From Rugalucina vietnamica (lineage: Eukaryota > Mollusca > Bivalvia > Lucinida > Lucinidae): a DNA stretch of 64,000 bases. The stretch's first letter is position 1; each line of letters opens with the position of its first letter. Of the stretch, positions 31,821-43,218 are shown piece by piece. A program made the translations under genes and the position numbers. The notes under the pieces were generated by a model. The model was not told where the DNA came from and ran no database searches. It was given only the letters and a program-made list of their open reading frames with translations. The stretch lies in NCBI GenBank assembly GCA_964017185.1, contig OZ024869.1, positions 72,728,008 through 72,792,007 on the forward strand. The letters are read 5' to 3'.

Positions 31821-33760
31821 CAGTGTATATCCGAGCGTATGCAGAACAGACGGTTACGGAACGGACAGACGTTTACAGGAGCACGCGCTTTTTCGCGCCA
31901 AAAATGTTTTTCCGTTCTTTTAAAGTGACTAATGCAAATATTGAGACCAAACTAGAGCAGATGTGTTGCATACATACCCGTCTAGTTGTCTGTGCTCAAG
32001 AGCACAATGATTTTTCAGGGGGTTCGCCATAACTGCCCAAGACGTGTGAAAAATGGCATATTTTGTATTTTGTTTGGCTGTGTGTCGAGATTGCTTGCAA
32101 AATAAGCCATTGTCAACCTTTTGGATTTAGTCCGTATGTAGTTAAATATGTCCTGAACCACCAGACATTAAATATTTTATATGTTTTCCAGTAAAAATAG
32201 CCAAGATTTGTTTTTTTCTGAAGCGTATGGTAATTTCATGGTTACGGGGCGGTACAGTCGTTTGTTACGGAGCGGAACAGACGAAATGACGCATTTCCAT
32301 ACGAAACGGAACAGACGTAGGCGAGCTTTAGAATACGGATATGAACAACTATGCCATCTCAATCGGCCAGTATACAGTGGATCGCAGCTAGCTAGTGGCT
32401 GACAGTCGGTGTTGTGTCCTTGTCACAGCTAGACGACACTAGCACTTCAATGAGTAATCAGGCAGCGGAAGCCATTTCCCGACAGGTTCTTGTCATGACA
32501 TCTAAAATTCTAAATCCTTATTTTAATAAATGTTTATGGCGTACGTCATAACAACATGGATTCATTCGATGCTTCATCATGTTCATATTCCGATGCTTCA
32601 TCGTGTTAATATGCACAAGCATGGCTAAATAGTAATAAACTGCGAGTAAATCAAATAAGTAAGATGCGTGACAGAATCATATATGCTTACAAATCACGCC
32701 AAAGATTTTATCTCCCGCCGCAAGCTCCCTTTTGTGGCGTCTTGGCTGATTCTCACGCATCATTCATATATGGAAAGACTTTGGAATATATGACCGATGC
32801 TTTGGAGAGTACTCCCGCCGGTGTGTACGGAGGTAGGTGTTCGCTTGATGACTTTGCTTAAGGACTGAGTATGCAAACAGGGAACCTTTTCCTTTGACCG
32901 AAATTCTAGGGTCTCTATTAACGTATTCAGCACGAATGCCAGCCTTCCATATAGACCTCCGGTTAAAACAGACATGAGTCTTATTATCGGACCTTTTCAG
33001 ACTTTTTTCAGTCTTTTATTTTAGAATTTATTGCTAGATATGCACTATTAGTGATACTATATTTAAAGGAGAAGAAAAGCCGTGATTGCCTCGTGATGCT
33101 GAGCACCAAGGAAGCCATTGGTACCATTTTAACGCATTTGATTTGGCGCGGCCTGGGCGAACCCACGACATCTCGCCCCCGAAGCGGGCGCTTTTACCAC
33201 TGAGCTATCGGGACCTCCCCCCCCCCCTCTCTCTGATCTGCTGTTTGCCCCCAAACAACTTTTTGTTTTCACAACATAGTCGATGCTATTCTGATACATG
33301 TACGATGCTGATCCAGGTCACCAGGTGTATTCCATCTGGTCACGTTCGAGTGCTACAATACAGAAGGTTGCCGCAAAGTGTTATATTTGACATCACAGTG
33401 TTTTTCATGTAGTATTCATGGCCGTCTGTGACCGCTCCGTATGCTGATTCGTCTGTTTTTTTCGTAGGCTACGTCTGTTCCGCCCCGTAACATAAACGAA
33501 TCTGTAGACTGTTCCGCTCCGTAATGTTTTTGTTGCTAAGCAACAAAATTCTGCTTAAACTACAAGGCTTCCATGCCGGAAATTATGGTGTTTTGGAAGA
33601 TAGTAGATGGACATGCAAGGCCGATATAACAATACATTCGAAGCGTACAGTTTTGGATGAAAAACTGTACAAAACATTTTTGGCGCGAAAAAGCGCGTGC
33701 TCCCGTAAACGTCTGTCCGTTCCGTAACCGTCTGTTCTGCATACGCTCGGATATACACTG
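31821..33760. mobile_element. TIR element with ~93-bp ends (1.9 kb)
   Basis: Left end CAGTGTATATCCGAGCGTAT, then ACGGTTACGGAACGGACAG and the ACGCGCTTTTTCGCGCC hairpin. The right end is the same reversed. Subterminal words such as GGTTACGG, GGAACAGACG and GTTCCGYNCCGTAA recur at 32236-32320 and 33430-33530. No transposase frame is seen, and it carries a SINE. The target duplication is unclear. Confidence 0.8.
33055..33215 (-). mobile_element. tRNA-derived SINE inside the 1.9 kb TIR element
   Basis: On the minus strand, from 33215: GGTCCCGATAGCTCAGTGGT (A box), an anticodon-like hairpin CGCCC...GGGCG, then GTGGGTTCGCCCA (B-box-like). The acceptor stem does not close, so it is not a functional tRNA. 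The body runs on toward 33055. Confidence 0.6.
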
Positions 33761-33859
33761 TGCTGTCGGTGCTTTTAAAACGCCCAGTTCCAAATGAACA
33801 TAAGATGCAGGGCCCATTTTCAGGCGATTTTTTTTTTGTCCTTGGAAGTTCCTATATTA

Positions 33860-34358
33860 GCCTGTGCGTGAAAAAACCAAAACTTTGGGTTCCGACCAGA
33901 TCCGACACAAACTGGGCTGTACAGTCACAGCTGGAAATTTTGGATTAAGAAAGTCGAGGAATTTTTCTATCCAGATAGCGAAAACAAAGGCGCTCATTAC
34001 GAAAACTTGCCCATGCAATATACAGATTTTTTTTTAGCTTAAAAAAGTGAAAATTTCATTGGAAAAATTTGGATATTTATCTTATTTTTGCTCAAAACAT
34101 AGATTGTGGATACACGTTATAACTGCCTCGCCGAGGCGGTTCTAACGAGTACCCACAATCTATGTTTTAGAGCAAAAATAAGAAAAATAGTAATACCCCT
34201 GCAAACCCCAGTTTTACTATATAAAAGTGGGGTTTGAGGGGGTATACTTTACACGGACATGTTTTCATGATGGATCAGCTACGCAGTTTCTGCGAAGCTG
34301 ATCTGCGGCTTTGTTTTCGCCTGTGTAAAGTGTTTGTTTTCCCATGAGGCGGCTCAAA
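33860..34358 (+). mobile_element. TGAGCC-ended MITE interrupted by a GC-cored MITE
   Basis: The first half, to AACAAAGGCGCT (33994), and the second half, from GATCAGCTACGCAG (34273), together give one family member ending GAGGCGGCTCAA. The interruption is exactly copy 11 of the other family. Confidence 0.8.
33995..34272 (-). mobile_element. GC-cored palindromic MITE, copy 11 (nested)
   Basis: Ends CATTACGAAAACTTGCCCAT and ACATGTTTTCATGATG. The full core CGCCTCGCCGAGGCGG is present. It sits inside the TGAGCC MITE with no obvious target duplication at the joint (GGCGCT|CAT ... ATG|GATCAG). Confidence 0.9.
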
Positions 34359-34370
34359 TCATATCTCTAA

Positions 34371-34398
34371 CAAAAAAAAAAAAAAAAAAAAAAAAAAA
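34371..34398 (+). repeat. A-run
   Basis: About 28 A. It may mark the tail of a lost retrocopy, but no source sequence was identified. Confidence 0.8.
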
Positions 34399-34800
34399 GA
34401 TTAAACGGGGGACTCGGACTCGGTTCTATCGAGTGATTAGCTAATAACGAACAAACCTTCTGATTGACACCTCCTTTCAATAAATGTGTCCTTTGGAATT
34501 GTAGACTCACTGCTGGTGATTAATCTTCTCGGTGCAGAAAATATCGAAAACTGTTAAAACCTGTCATAACATAATTGAAACTATACTTGAACACATTTAG
34601 ACAAGCATTTGTTCAAATATTTAAGCTCATACAGCATATAAAGGAAATTTTAAATCGATTATAGAAGATTAACGTGGCAATCCGACCTGTATTGTTTAAA
34701 TAAATGCACTTCCTGGATCAACAAGTCAACATACATGAACCAACAAAACCTTGTACTTTTTAACTCATTGGGGTCCTTTTTTATTTGTTTGTTTTGTTTG
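34399..34800. other. Unique sequence, nothing recognised
   Basis: AT-rich, no coding exon or family member seen. Confidence 0.45.
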
Positions 34801-34805
34801 AATAG

Positions 34806-34951
34806 TGTAACAGCCGAGCCGAGCCGAGCCACAGAAACCCCGTCGGTATCCACCAAGGGTGGTTTACTGCGCTATATACCCAATACTTACTCGATTCACA
34901 AAGTTTTGAGTTTGAAATTTGCATATTTCCAAGGGAGGCTATCCCGTCACA
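34806..34951 (-). repeat. 3' LTR of the miniature retrotransposon
   Basis: TG...CA borders. It lacks a 13-bp GGAAAAGCATGCTCATCCACC-region stretch and the CGAA near the end that the other LTR has, so the LTRs have diverged by small indels. Confidence 0.75.
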
Positions 34952-35056
34952 TTACTTCCCCCTCCGAGAAGACTCGCCCCGAGTCTTGGTCTGGGGACTA
35001 CATGGGTAATGCAACCCCGGACTGGCAGTTGTCATTATCCCACCGCTGCCACCAAA

Positions 35057-35215
35057 TGTAACGAACAGCCGAGCCGAGCCACAGAAACCCCGTCGGTGGA
35101 AAAGCATGCTCATCCACCAAGGGTGGTTTACTGCGCTATATACCCAACACTTACTCGATTCACAAAGTTTCGAGTTTGAAATTTGCATATTTCCAAGGGA
35201 GGCTATCCCGTCACA
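35057..35215 (-). repeat. 5' LTR of the miniature retrotransposon
   Basis: The longer of the two LTRs, adjoining the primer-binding-like site on its inner side. Confidence 0.75.
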
Positions 35216-35513
35216 ATAGTTACTTAACCTTCCAGTGTGACGTTTTCTCCACTTTATGGGACTTCTATCGAAAATGAGGATGCCATGACATCCAACAAGT
35301 GCTTCAAATATAACCATCCAACTAAGCCACAAAAGTCTTATATGTACGTATGGATGGTTTGACGAACCACTCTTCCTGTACAGGCTCAGACCAGAGCGGT
35401 TACTTTATGGGCATGGGCAAACAGTATAGCAGAACGCGGCCGCGGTCCCATCTGGGGCTATTCTGCTTGCTTAGAGGAATTTCATCAAAATCACTCCTGA
35501 TGCCTCTAGAAAT
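35216..35513. repeat. Unique flank plus old dispersed repeat
   Basis: From about 35430 it matches 9315-9500. Before that nothing was recognised. Confidence 0.45.
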
Positions 35514-35690
35514 GATAGTGGATTTACTCAAATGCTAAAGATGGGAATGTCTATTTGTCACATATGGGTAAATTAAATTAAACTTTTTACGCTCCTTTAC
35601 TCCAGGAGGTGGTGTTCGACCCATTAGTCACCGTCATGGGCCGTTTCATGGCAGCACTTCTGTTGCGATCCGATTTGGTACATAGCGAAA

Positions 35691-35960
35691 ACATATCCGT
35701 GTAATGCATTCCCTCGTAAACCCCACTTTTATATAGTAAAATTGCGGTATGCACGGGTAAATCTATTTTTCTTATTTTTGCTTTAATACATAGATTCTGG
35801 GTACTAGTTAGAACCGCCTCGGCGAGGCGGTTCTAACGTGTACCCACAATCTATGTTTTGAGCAAAAATAAGAAAAATATAAAAAGAAATTCTACTGAAA
35901 ATTTTCATTTTTTACAAATTTAAAAATCACTGTATATTGTACGGGCATGTTTTCGTAATG
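35691..35960 (+). mobile_element. GC-cored MITE, copy 12 (in unit 1)
   Basis: Ends CATAGCGAAAACATATCCGT and GGGCATGTTTTCGTAATG. Full GC core. Confidence 0.88.
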
Positions 35961-36128
35961 TGATAGTGGATTCACCCAAATGCTAATGATGGGAATGTCC
36001 ATTCGTTACATATAGGTTAATCAAATTAAACTTGTTACGCCCCTTTACGCCAGGAGGTGATGTTCGAGCCTTTGGTCATCGTCATGGGCCGTTTCATGGC
36101 AGTACTTCTGTTGCGATCCGATTTGGTA

Positions 36129-36343
36129 CATCGCGAAAACATATCCGTGTAATGCATTCCCCCGTAAACCCCACTTTTACATAGTAAAATTGGGGTATGC
36201 ACGGGTAAACCTATTTTTCTTATTTTTGCTTCAAAACATAGATTGTGGGTACTCGTTAGAACCGCCTCAGCGAGGCGGTTTTAACGTGTACACACAATTT
36301 ATGTTTTGAGCAAAAATAAGAAAAGTATCAAAACTTTTCAACT

Positions 36344-36382
<39 letters not shown>

Positions 36383-36437
36383 CAATATTTATGACTTAAA
36401 AAATCTCTGTATATAACTTGGGCTAGTTTTTGTATTG
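36129..36437 (+). mobile_element. GC-cored MITE, copy 13 (in unit 2, with T-run)
   Basis: Same flanks as copy 12. A run of about 38 T (36345-36382) is inserted in the right arm. Confidence 0.85.
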
Positions 36438-36727
36438 AGAGCACCAGTTCCAGATCATTGCTTATTTTAAATTTTAGACTGTTCTCTCTAGATACTGTAA
36501 AAGCACGGTGGGTAGCCTTAACGGATTCTACGGGATCAAATCGCCGTTTTCCGGCGCCTACTGGATCAGCAACGGAGTCTACGGGAATATTGATCATTTT
36601 CACACAAGGTTGCTTTCTTTCCAAGGTAGTTTCACGCAAAAATAATCAGGACACGCACAGAGTAAGTAGTGCACGTCACAGAAAAATTTGATCAGCATTG
36701 TGATTTGGTGCAGCATGATGCTTTTGC
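36438..36727. other. Join between MITE and LINE fragment
   Basis: Contains a CTACGGGATCAAATCGCCGT / GGCGCCTACTGGATC patch of unknown origin. The 5' truncation point of the LINE probably falls at the end of this stretch. Confidence 0.4.
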
Positions 36728-37822
36728 GTGCATGACAATTTATTTGCAGCGATCTTGATGAAAAATGACGGACAATCTGAATACCAATTACAGGACATGC
36801 AGGTCCAACCACCTGTATACGCTGACACCCATGCTTTACGATCTATCAACCCTAGGGAAACCCTGAAACCTTTCATCAACAAGAAACGGGACAGTAATAA
36901 ATCCATTGAAATTAAGACTAAGGCTTTGATTAGGGACAACTATAGCTCATATCTGCAAATTTTTACTGACGGTAGCAAAAATGAATCCACTTCTGAGGTA
37001 GGGTGCGCCTTCGCAATCCCAGAATTTCAACTGACCAGAAAGTTTAAGCTTAACGGTCAACTGTCAATTTTTTCAGCAGAACTAACAGCAATAATTGAGG
37101 CACTTAAATGGGTTAACACCGAAAGACCAGACAAGGTGGTCATTCTCACTGATTCCCTAAGCTCCATTAGGTCCATTCGTAGCGGTAACAGCAATTCCAG
37201 GCCTGACCTACTTATCCAGATTAATCAGCTTATTGATAGCATTATACGGGCCAACATCATTCTATACATGGATTGGTGTCCTTCGCATTGCAACGTAATA
37301 GGGAACGACCTAGCCGATGAAGCAGCTAAGGTCGGGTCATCCTATGGGAGGGCATTATCCTTACGGCTGGGGAAGACAGAGGCCTATGGGATCATTAAGA
37401 AAAAAGTTAAGCAAAAATGGGCAACGCAATGGAAAAACCACGGGAGGGGATTTCGCTGGGAGCTCAGTAGCGAGCTTCCAGTGAAAATGGTCCAATACAG
37501 TGATGACAGGCGCATGGATAGGTTATACACTAGGTTAAGGCTAGGTCGAAATGGAATCAGATTTAACAACCAGTTCCATAATGACATCGATCCACTCTGT
37601 CCCCATTGTGGGGAAATAGAATACACTGACCATTACTTACTTTTTTGCAATTTCCATTTTATTCAAAGACAGGCCATGTTTAAGAAAATTACGGATGCTT
37701 TTTCGGACATCAAAAATATCACAGTTGATACTCTTTTAAATCCTAGCCCTGCCCATGCTGAAATTATTAGAGCAGCAGTTTTTGATTTTATTAAGGACAC
37801 AGATTATGTTAAGATTATTTGA
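36728..37822 (+). pseudogene. LINE ORF2 C-terminus: RNase H and zinc-finger-like tail (5'-truncated)
   Basis: A 364-codon open frame. RNase HI-type residues are visible: IFTDGSK (Asp81), FSAELTA (Glu118), LTDSLS (Asp142) and GNDLADEAA (Asp194). A cysteine-histidine cluster follows, C291-x2-C294-x7-H302-x4-C307 (LCPHCG...DHYLLFC), as at the C-terminus of I/Jockey-type non-LTR retrotransposons. Endonuclease and reverse transcriptase domains are missing and a stop precedes the frame, so this is a 5'-truncated insertion. The uninterrupted frame suggests it is fairly young. The first residues have no true start. Confidence 0.85.
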
Positions 37823-38359
37823 ATGCTGCTACTGTATATTTTTTCCACTACATTACCATTGTTAAGTTTTAAGATTTTTTGTATGTCAGATTTTAAGGTT
37901 TTTGTTTAAGGAGACAGAGAAGACACAGAGGGGATGCTACAGCGGGCAGTCTTTGCAGGCCAATCACTGTAGCATCATATATATTTCGCTCTAGCCGTGC
38001 GTGATACGGCATATGTTTTTATGAGCGAAAGCCCAGGGCCATTTTTGAATTTTTCTTTACTTAGTCTAGATAATTCATATTATCTGGTATTTTTTCTTAT
38101 TTTTATACTCTTTCTCACCCGGATGTGCTGCCCCGCACGCATCCGGGACCCTATCCTCACCCCCTCTATTATACTATACATTCTAAACTTATTTATGTTA
38201 CATTTATTACGCTCTGACAGAGGCAGCTGGGAAAAACCAGTGCATGCTACACCTGTGGCGCGGCAAACGGGAAGCGGCTTCGATTAAATTCGTCTGGTGC
38301 TATCTCAGGCAGCATCATGGGTAATACCACATGCACCCCAGCACCGATGGCGGAGTGCC

Positions 38360-38362
<3 letters not shown>
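37823..38362 (+). other. Probable LINE 3' region
   Basis: No coding content. It continues in sense orientation after the LINE stop. The end of the LINE is not defined, because the next clear mark is a T-run, the wrong orientation for its own poly(A). Confidence 0.4.

Positions 38363-38409
<47 letters not shown>
38363..38409. repeat. T-run (about 47)
   Basis: Could be the poly(A) tail of a minus-strand retrocopy lying to its left, but no such copy was recognised. Confidence 0.85.
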
Positions 38410-38410
<1 letters not shown>

Positions 38411-39350
38411 TACAAGTTACATATATACATGTACGAGTTACAACATTTATATACACTATCATGAGCCTATATCCTATCCTATCGACTTACCCATCTTCTC
38501 TAAGGTTTGCAATTCTGGGGAGTAGGAGGTGTCTTCGGACCGACTTGGTATTGGTGTAACTGTGGTGTACGCTACCAATATCAGGATATTCGCTCCCTGG
38601 CACCACGGGTCATATATTTGTTTGTTTTAGTTTTTATCCTTTTTGCAACTATGTTACAGGGCCATCCCAGAGTATAGTGGCGGGAGGCCCTGGGCTTATA
38701 TAAAACAGGGATAGGACTCTGGGAGTGGAGCGAGGGAACACAATACATGGGCGGGAATAGTTTGGCAATCGTACGGGTTCTTATACCTACCTCCGCTTGT
38801 TTTTTTGTACGTACTACGGTACAAGGATTGGATACTGGCTGCCTTTTATTAGCGCACTGTCCCTCGCGACAAGTCCCGTACGAGGGCTGGGCTGTTCTCG
38901 CAAATGGGTGTTCTTAGACTCCATCTATAGGGACATCCGCTGTTAGGCCACTGTAGATAGCCACACCTTGTATATAATATGTACTTGTGCACTTTTCACC
39001 ATGTATTTGTATTTGTATTTTTGTATTCATGTATGTTATTTTATTGTACTATTAATACTAGATTGTACTTATCCAACATATCTATTATTATTGTATGCAA
39101 GATGATAGTATGTGAGAAGTAGATTTTTTCATGCCCACAAAAAAAGATCACAAAATTCAAAAATATCACGTCTCCTAGAACTAAGAAGAAGAAGAAGAAG
39201 AACCACAACTAGGACTCTCATCTCCTATCAATTCCTTCTCTCCTTCTTTCTATCTGACGTATGTACATACACCCCCATTCCCCAGCAAAATAGGAATTGA
39301 ATGATTGCAGTTTAATATTTTATCATATTTACTACTTTTCTTGATATAGC
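38410..39350. other. No gene supported; possible retroelement UTR
   Basis: A TTATATAAAA box lies near 38697-38706, inside CCCTGGGCTTATATAAAACA. A (GAA)n stretch is at 39187-39201. Reading frames are short. Confidence 0.35.

Positions 39351-39394
<44 letters not shown>
39351..39394. repeat. T-run (about 43)
   Basis: Second long T-run about 1 kb from the first. May bound an inserted segment. Confidence 0.85.
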
Positions 39395-41640
39395 CTCAAA
39401 AACGATCTTTTTCAACACTCCAAGGTTTCAAATGTACTTTAAATTGGTTAAATTGGTCACATTATTGACTTATGACGTCACAGACACCCTGACCTACTTA
39501 CCGACTTTCTCATTTTCCGAAAATCAACAACTTTACAAACAAGCAGAAAGTCATTTTTGACCCATTCTTAATAAATATCTAGGACCTTTATCAAAAATCT
39601 GAAACGGCCATTTATTTAAAAACTCTCCAAACTACTACCATTCCAAATCTCATACATTTTTACCAAGTTTTGATCAAGATACTTTGTTTCAAAGTTATGA
39701 CTTTTCTACTTTCACTTTTACCACCTTTGTTTTGATGCTCTCACTTGGGGCCGCGCTCGCCGGAGTATATAAGGAAATCTAGGTCAACTGCTACAATTTG
39801 ATTTTTGAGCTCGGAGGGAGCACATATCACACCATACAACACCATAGGACATTATATAAGGCTTTCTTTCGAGATATTTTCACTGTTTTAAGACTATATT
39901 TGTAATTTTGACTATCTCTCTCTGTTTTCACTCCTCTTCCCATAACAGTGGCCGGGGATAGTTATTCCGTCTGGTTAAAGCACGCACAGGAGTGGCTGTT
40001 ACTATACTGGGACCCTGGCTATCCTAGACCATCGTTCATGGGGTAGATACATGAAGTAGGACACTTCACATTCTCTCGTCTTTCGCACTCTTAATCACAG
40101 ACACTCCGGCGAGCACCCATTTGAGGAATCTGTAAATAAAAATGATATTTAAACACGTACTTTTTCATTGCATGTAAATAGCATTGTATTACATACACCA
40201 TGTACATTCGTATGTCTTCACTTGTATACTGTGATATTGGGGCAGCTAATGAGCGTATTTGTAGGTACCTCCAACTGCTCGGTGTAGGTGCGGTATCTCA
40301 ACTCGACGTTTCTATGAGGACTTTCAGGCACTCGGGTTCATCCTCGGTGTCGGTCCGGAAAAGCAGCAAACACCTCCTGGATTTATTAACAGCTATCTCT
40401 ACCTAAACTCTCACTATACGCAAGCAGACCGAGTGATCACTAACCATATGCATCCGTTGACCCCAAATACCTAACAAACTAAAATTATTAAACAGACTAA
40501 ACCATGGTACAACGTGTGAGGGTAAACCCTAGATGAAAGTCTCAGTGAAACGGCCTAATGGTCGGAGCTCTCAGGCCGAATTCTAGGGAACCCAGAACCA
40601 ACTACAATGCGAACATCATCTGACCCACTAACACATAATACTCTCTATGTAACGGTCCACCCAACCCCTGGCCTAAGGGTAGCAATACATAGTCTACCCT
40701 CGAAACTTACACAAACAAAGAAAACAGATTGAGTATAATCTAACTTATATTGGATACAAACTTTATCAGGACTTAGCCGGGTCCTACCCTGATTGGTTAC
40801 GCCCATAAATCAATGTCCAGACCCATCCAAACCCCCATAAGCAAAAAATGGCTTGGTGATATACGAAAATTAACTCAGGCTTAGTGAAACAGTCTTTTTA
40901 TATCATGGCAACCCCAACTGTTTCACGTTTCGAAGCCGACCTTTAGGCCGCGGGAGTCAAAAAGTTAAAAAAAAAAACAAAAAAAAAAAAACACAAGAGT
41001 AAAGCTCCTAGACCCAGTAACGATATCAAAAGGAGCTAACTCTGAATCACACCCAGTGAAACAACGCTTCAAACAGTTTCACTGCATTGCTTTAATACCC
41101 GCCTAAGGTTTCTGGATGTGTCAAGGGGGACAGAACTGCGACAAGACGACGCCACCTTTCTCAGGACGCCTTCCTCTCCTCGGCCATGATGACTCTACAT
41201 AGGATGATAACTTACCACATAGTCGCCCTCACCACTCTTATCTCATACAGCCCAAGTATGATACCACTAAAGGCCCATTCATCTGGCCTCCCTTATAAGC
41301 CAAAAACACACAGCGACAAAACTAAGAGCATAAGTCTGACATGACCTACTTATGCTCTTGAGCATAATAGTGTAATCACGATTTGCAGCCAAATTGGCAC
41401 CGATTACCTATTACATTTAGGCTCAACTTTAGACTTGGCGTTCAAAATTTCGAAAAGGCAGTGCTCCACTTTAAAGACACGTTCATCCAGTGTCTGGTTA
41501 AGTTAAGTTTAGGCCCCCGGCGGACAGCACGATTTGCACTTCGCTTGTCTTAGCCATGATTTGTAGCCTTGGAGCACTTTAACTGCGTCCTTGTGGTGGG
41601 AATATGGATTAAGTCCGTTTGGCCCAGGATGACGTTAAAA
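39395..41640. other. Unresolved low-gene region, possibly retroelement-derived
   Basis: A TATA-like AGTATATAAGG at 39763-39773 sits beside GCTCGCCGGAGT. Its inverted form ACTCCGGCGAGC is at 40103-40114, followed by AATAAA (40134-40139). That could be a small promoter-to-polyA unit or LTR-like block. 40490-41640 has no recognised repeat and no ORF. A-rich runs at 40967-40992. Confidence 0.35.
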
Positions 41641-41649
41641 GCCTAATCT

Positions 41650-41669
41650 TTACTACTACTACTACTAAA
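41650..41669 (+). repeat. (TAC)n tail-like microsatellite
   Basis: TACTACTACTACTACTA after a non-coding stretch. Short trinucleotide tails are common at non-LTR retrotransposon 3' ends, so this may mark the end of one. Confidence 0.6.
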
Positions 41670-42150
41670 ACATTGTTTTTATAGTAGACAAACTTCGCAC
41701 CCCAAGGCAAAGTGAGAAGGGGACAGCGGCCAGGTGGCACGCGTGACCTAAAAGGGAAAGTTGAAGTACGGACATATTCGAAAAAAAGTTAAATGCCGGG
41801 CCAAAATTAATATGAAATAAATAGGTTTTACCTATTGCCGTGCATCCTAAACACACAACAATGAAAACTTTAAAATAATATAAATGCTATGCAATAAATG
41901 ATCTTACACGAGTACTTATTTCACAACTCACCAAAGTATTCTTAAATAAGTTTCATATGATATGACCATGAGTGTTAGATATCTGAAATACCGAAATACC
42001 TTACCATAATAATGTAGAAAAAAATTGCACCCTTTAAGTGTTCAACGTCAGAAACCTGGAGATGCACAAGGTGCAGGGTGCTAAAAGTGCAATAAGCAAC
42101 TTATTGTATGGTTCGTCCGTGTGTACGAGCGATAACCACTCCCTTAGAGC
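41670..42150. other. Nothing recognised
   Basis: AT-rich, no exon or family member. Confidence 0.45.
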
Positions 42151-42292
42151 TTGTGTAGATAAAAAAAATGGCTTTGGTTGGCCAAGGGATTTCAGAGAAG
42201 AAGATTTTTGAAAATGTAACTGTACGGACGCACGCCGACTCTAGTACCATCCTATAAGCTATCCATGAGCATTCGGCTCAGGTCAGCTAAAA
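42151..42292 (-). mobile_element. Class A element end fragment, reverse orientation
   Basis: Contains GCCAAGGGATTTCAGAGAAG, a GGACGCACGCC tract and the decayed AGCTCACC-type hairpin ending GGCTCAGGTCAGCTAAAA. Confidence 0.65.
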
Positions 42293-42495
42293 TCGTTGAA
42301 TTTTGCAACAGAAAATGCAAAATAAATACTGTCTATTGTGAAACTATACAAGGGATAATTTGACTAATTACTCCCTGGTAAGTTTCTGCCATTCCCCACT
42401 TTTGCATTTTCGATTTAGTCAAACAAAAATGAAAGTTTCGTTCTTTATTAAGATAATCATGTGATAAACATTAAAGAACAATTAATTTTCATATA

Positions 42496-42732
42496 TGAGC
42501 CGCCGCATCAGAAAACCAACAATCTGCATATGCGAAACCAAAGGCACAGGTCAGATGTGCAGTAACTGTACAGCTGATCAGCGCCTTTCTTTTCAGTACA
42601 GAAATAGTAAAATCCCTCTTCCTGTTAAATCAAATTTTCAAGCTTCTTAAATCTAGGACTGTACAGACAGATATTTGTCAGGCCTGGTAAGAAACCCAGA
42701 TTGTTGGTTTTCTCGTGCAAAGGCTCATATAC
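42496..42732 (-). mobile_element. TGAGCC-ended MITE, complete copy
   Basis: ATATGAGCCGCCGCATCAGA at one end, TCGTGCAAAGGCTCATAT at the other. Central arms ACCAAAGGCACAGGTCAG and CTGATCAGCGCCTTT. It supplies the uninterrupted sequence used to interpret 28646-30249. Confidence 0.8.
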
Positions 42733-42904
42733 GACACCTGACACCCTGATTATTTGATACAAACATCCAACTATCAAACACAATCACAGATCAGCTTAAT
42801 CACATACAAAACAAATCAGCCTGATTACTTTTCATTGCATAATTAAATCAAATCAAAGGCCCTGATAGTACATGTATGTGTGAGTGAGAGCTTCCCTGGT
42901 ATTG

Positions 42905-43092
42905 ACTGACCTGCGTCATCTGAAAAACTGGATTTTTGCATAGCTGTTCAATCCCTATAACGTTTGTTAACCCAAATTTCCAAATCTAGAGCTATTTTCT
43001 GTGGTTGTATAATAGCTTTCGGATCTGGTCAAAACACCCAGGACCTGGTCAGAACAACCAAATACCAATTTTCTCATAACACAGCTCATACA
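42905..43092 (-). mobile_element. TGAGCC-family fragment, strongly decayed
   Basis: AATTTTCTCATAACACAGCT and CCAGGACCTGGTCAGAAC recall the family. The left part is uncertain. Confidence 0.35.
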
Positions 43093-43218
43093 TTTATACT
43101 TTCTAAGAACAATGTACTGCTCATGATGCATTTACAGTGTGATAAACTAGATGGTAACGTAGCAATTCTCATTTATATTGGGTAGTCATAAAATTTAAAA
43201 AAAAAATAAATAAAGAGA

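Larger units (their letters stand above)
34806..35215 (-). mobile_element. Miniature LTR retrotransposon (TRIM-like), apparently complete
   Basis: Direct repeats 34806-34951 (146 bp) and 35057-35215 (159 bp). On the minus strand each begins TGTGACGGGATAGC and ends GTTACA. Next to the 5' LTR is a primer-binding-like TGGTGGCAGCGGTGGGAT, after TT. Just before the 3' LTR is a polypurine GGAGGGGGAAGTAA. The internal part is only 105 bp. ATAG (AATAG if the terminal base is shared) flanks both sides as a target duplication. There is no gag or pol, so it must rely on an autonomous partner. Confidence 0.8.
35514..36437 (+). repeat. 448-bp tandem duplication that includes a MITE
   Basis: GATAGTGGATTYACYCAAATG starts both units, at 35514 and 35962. 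Each unit continues through CGTCATGGGCCGTTTCATGG and a GC-cored MITE. The units differ at scattered bases and by a T-run in unit 2, so the duplication is not recent. Confidence 0.85.

Noticed and set aside
38363..38409. Poly(A) tail of the LINE at 36728-37822
   Set aside because: The run is T on the LINE sense strand, the wrong orientation for its own tail.
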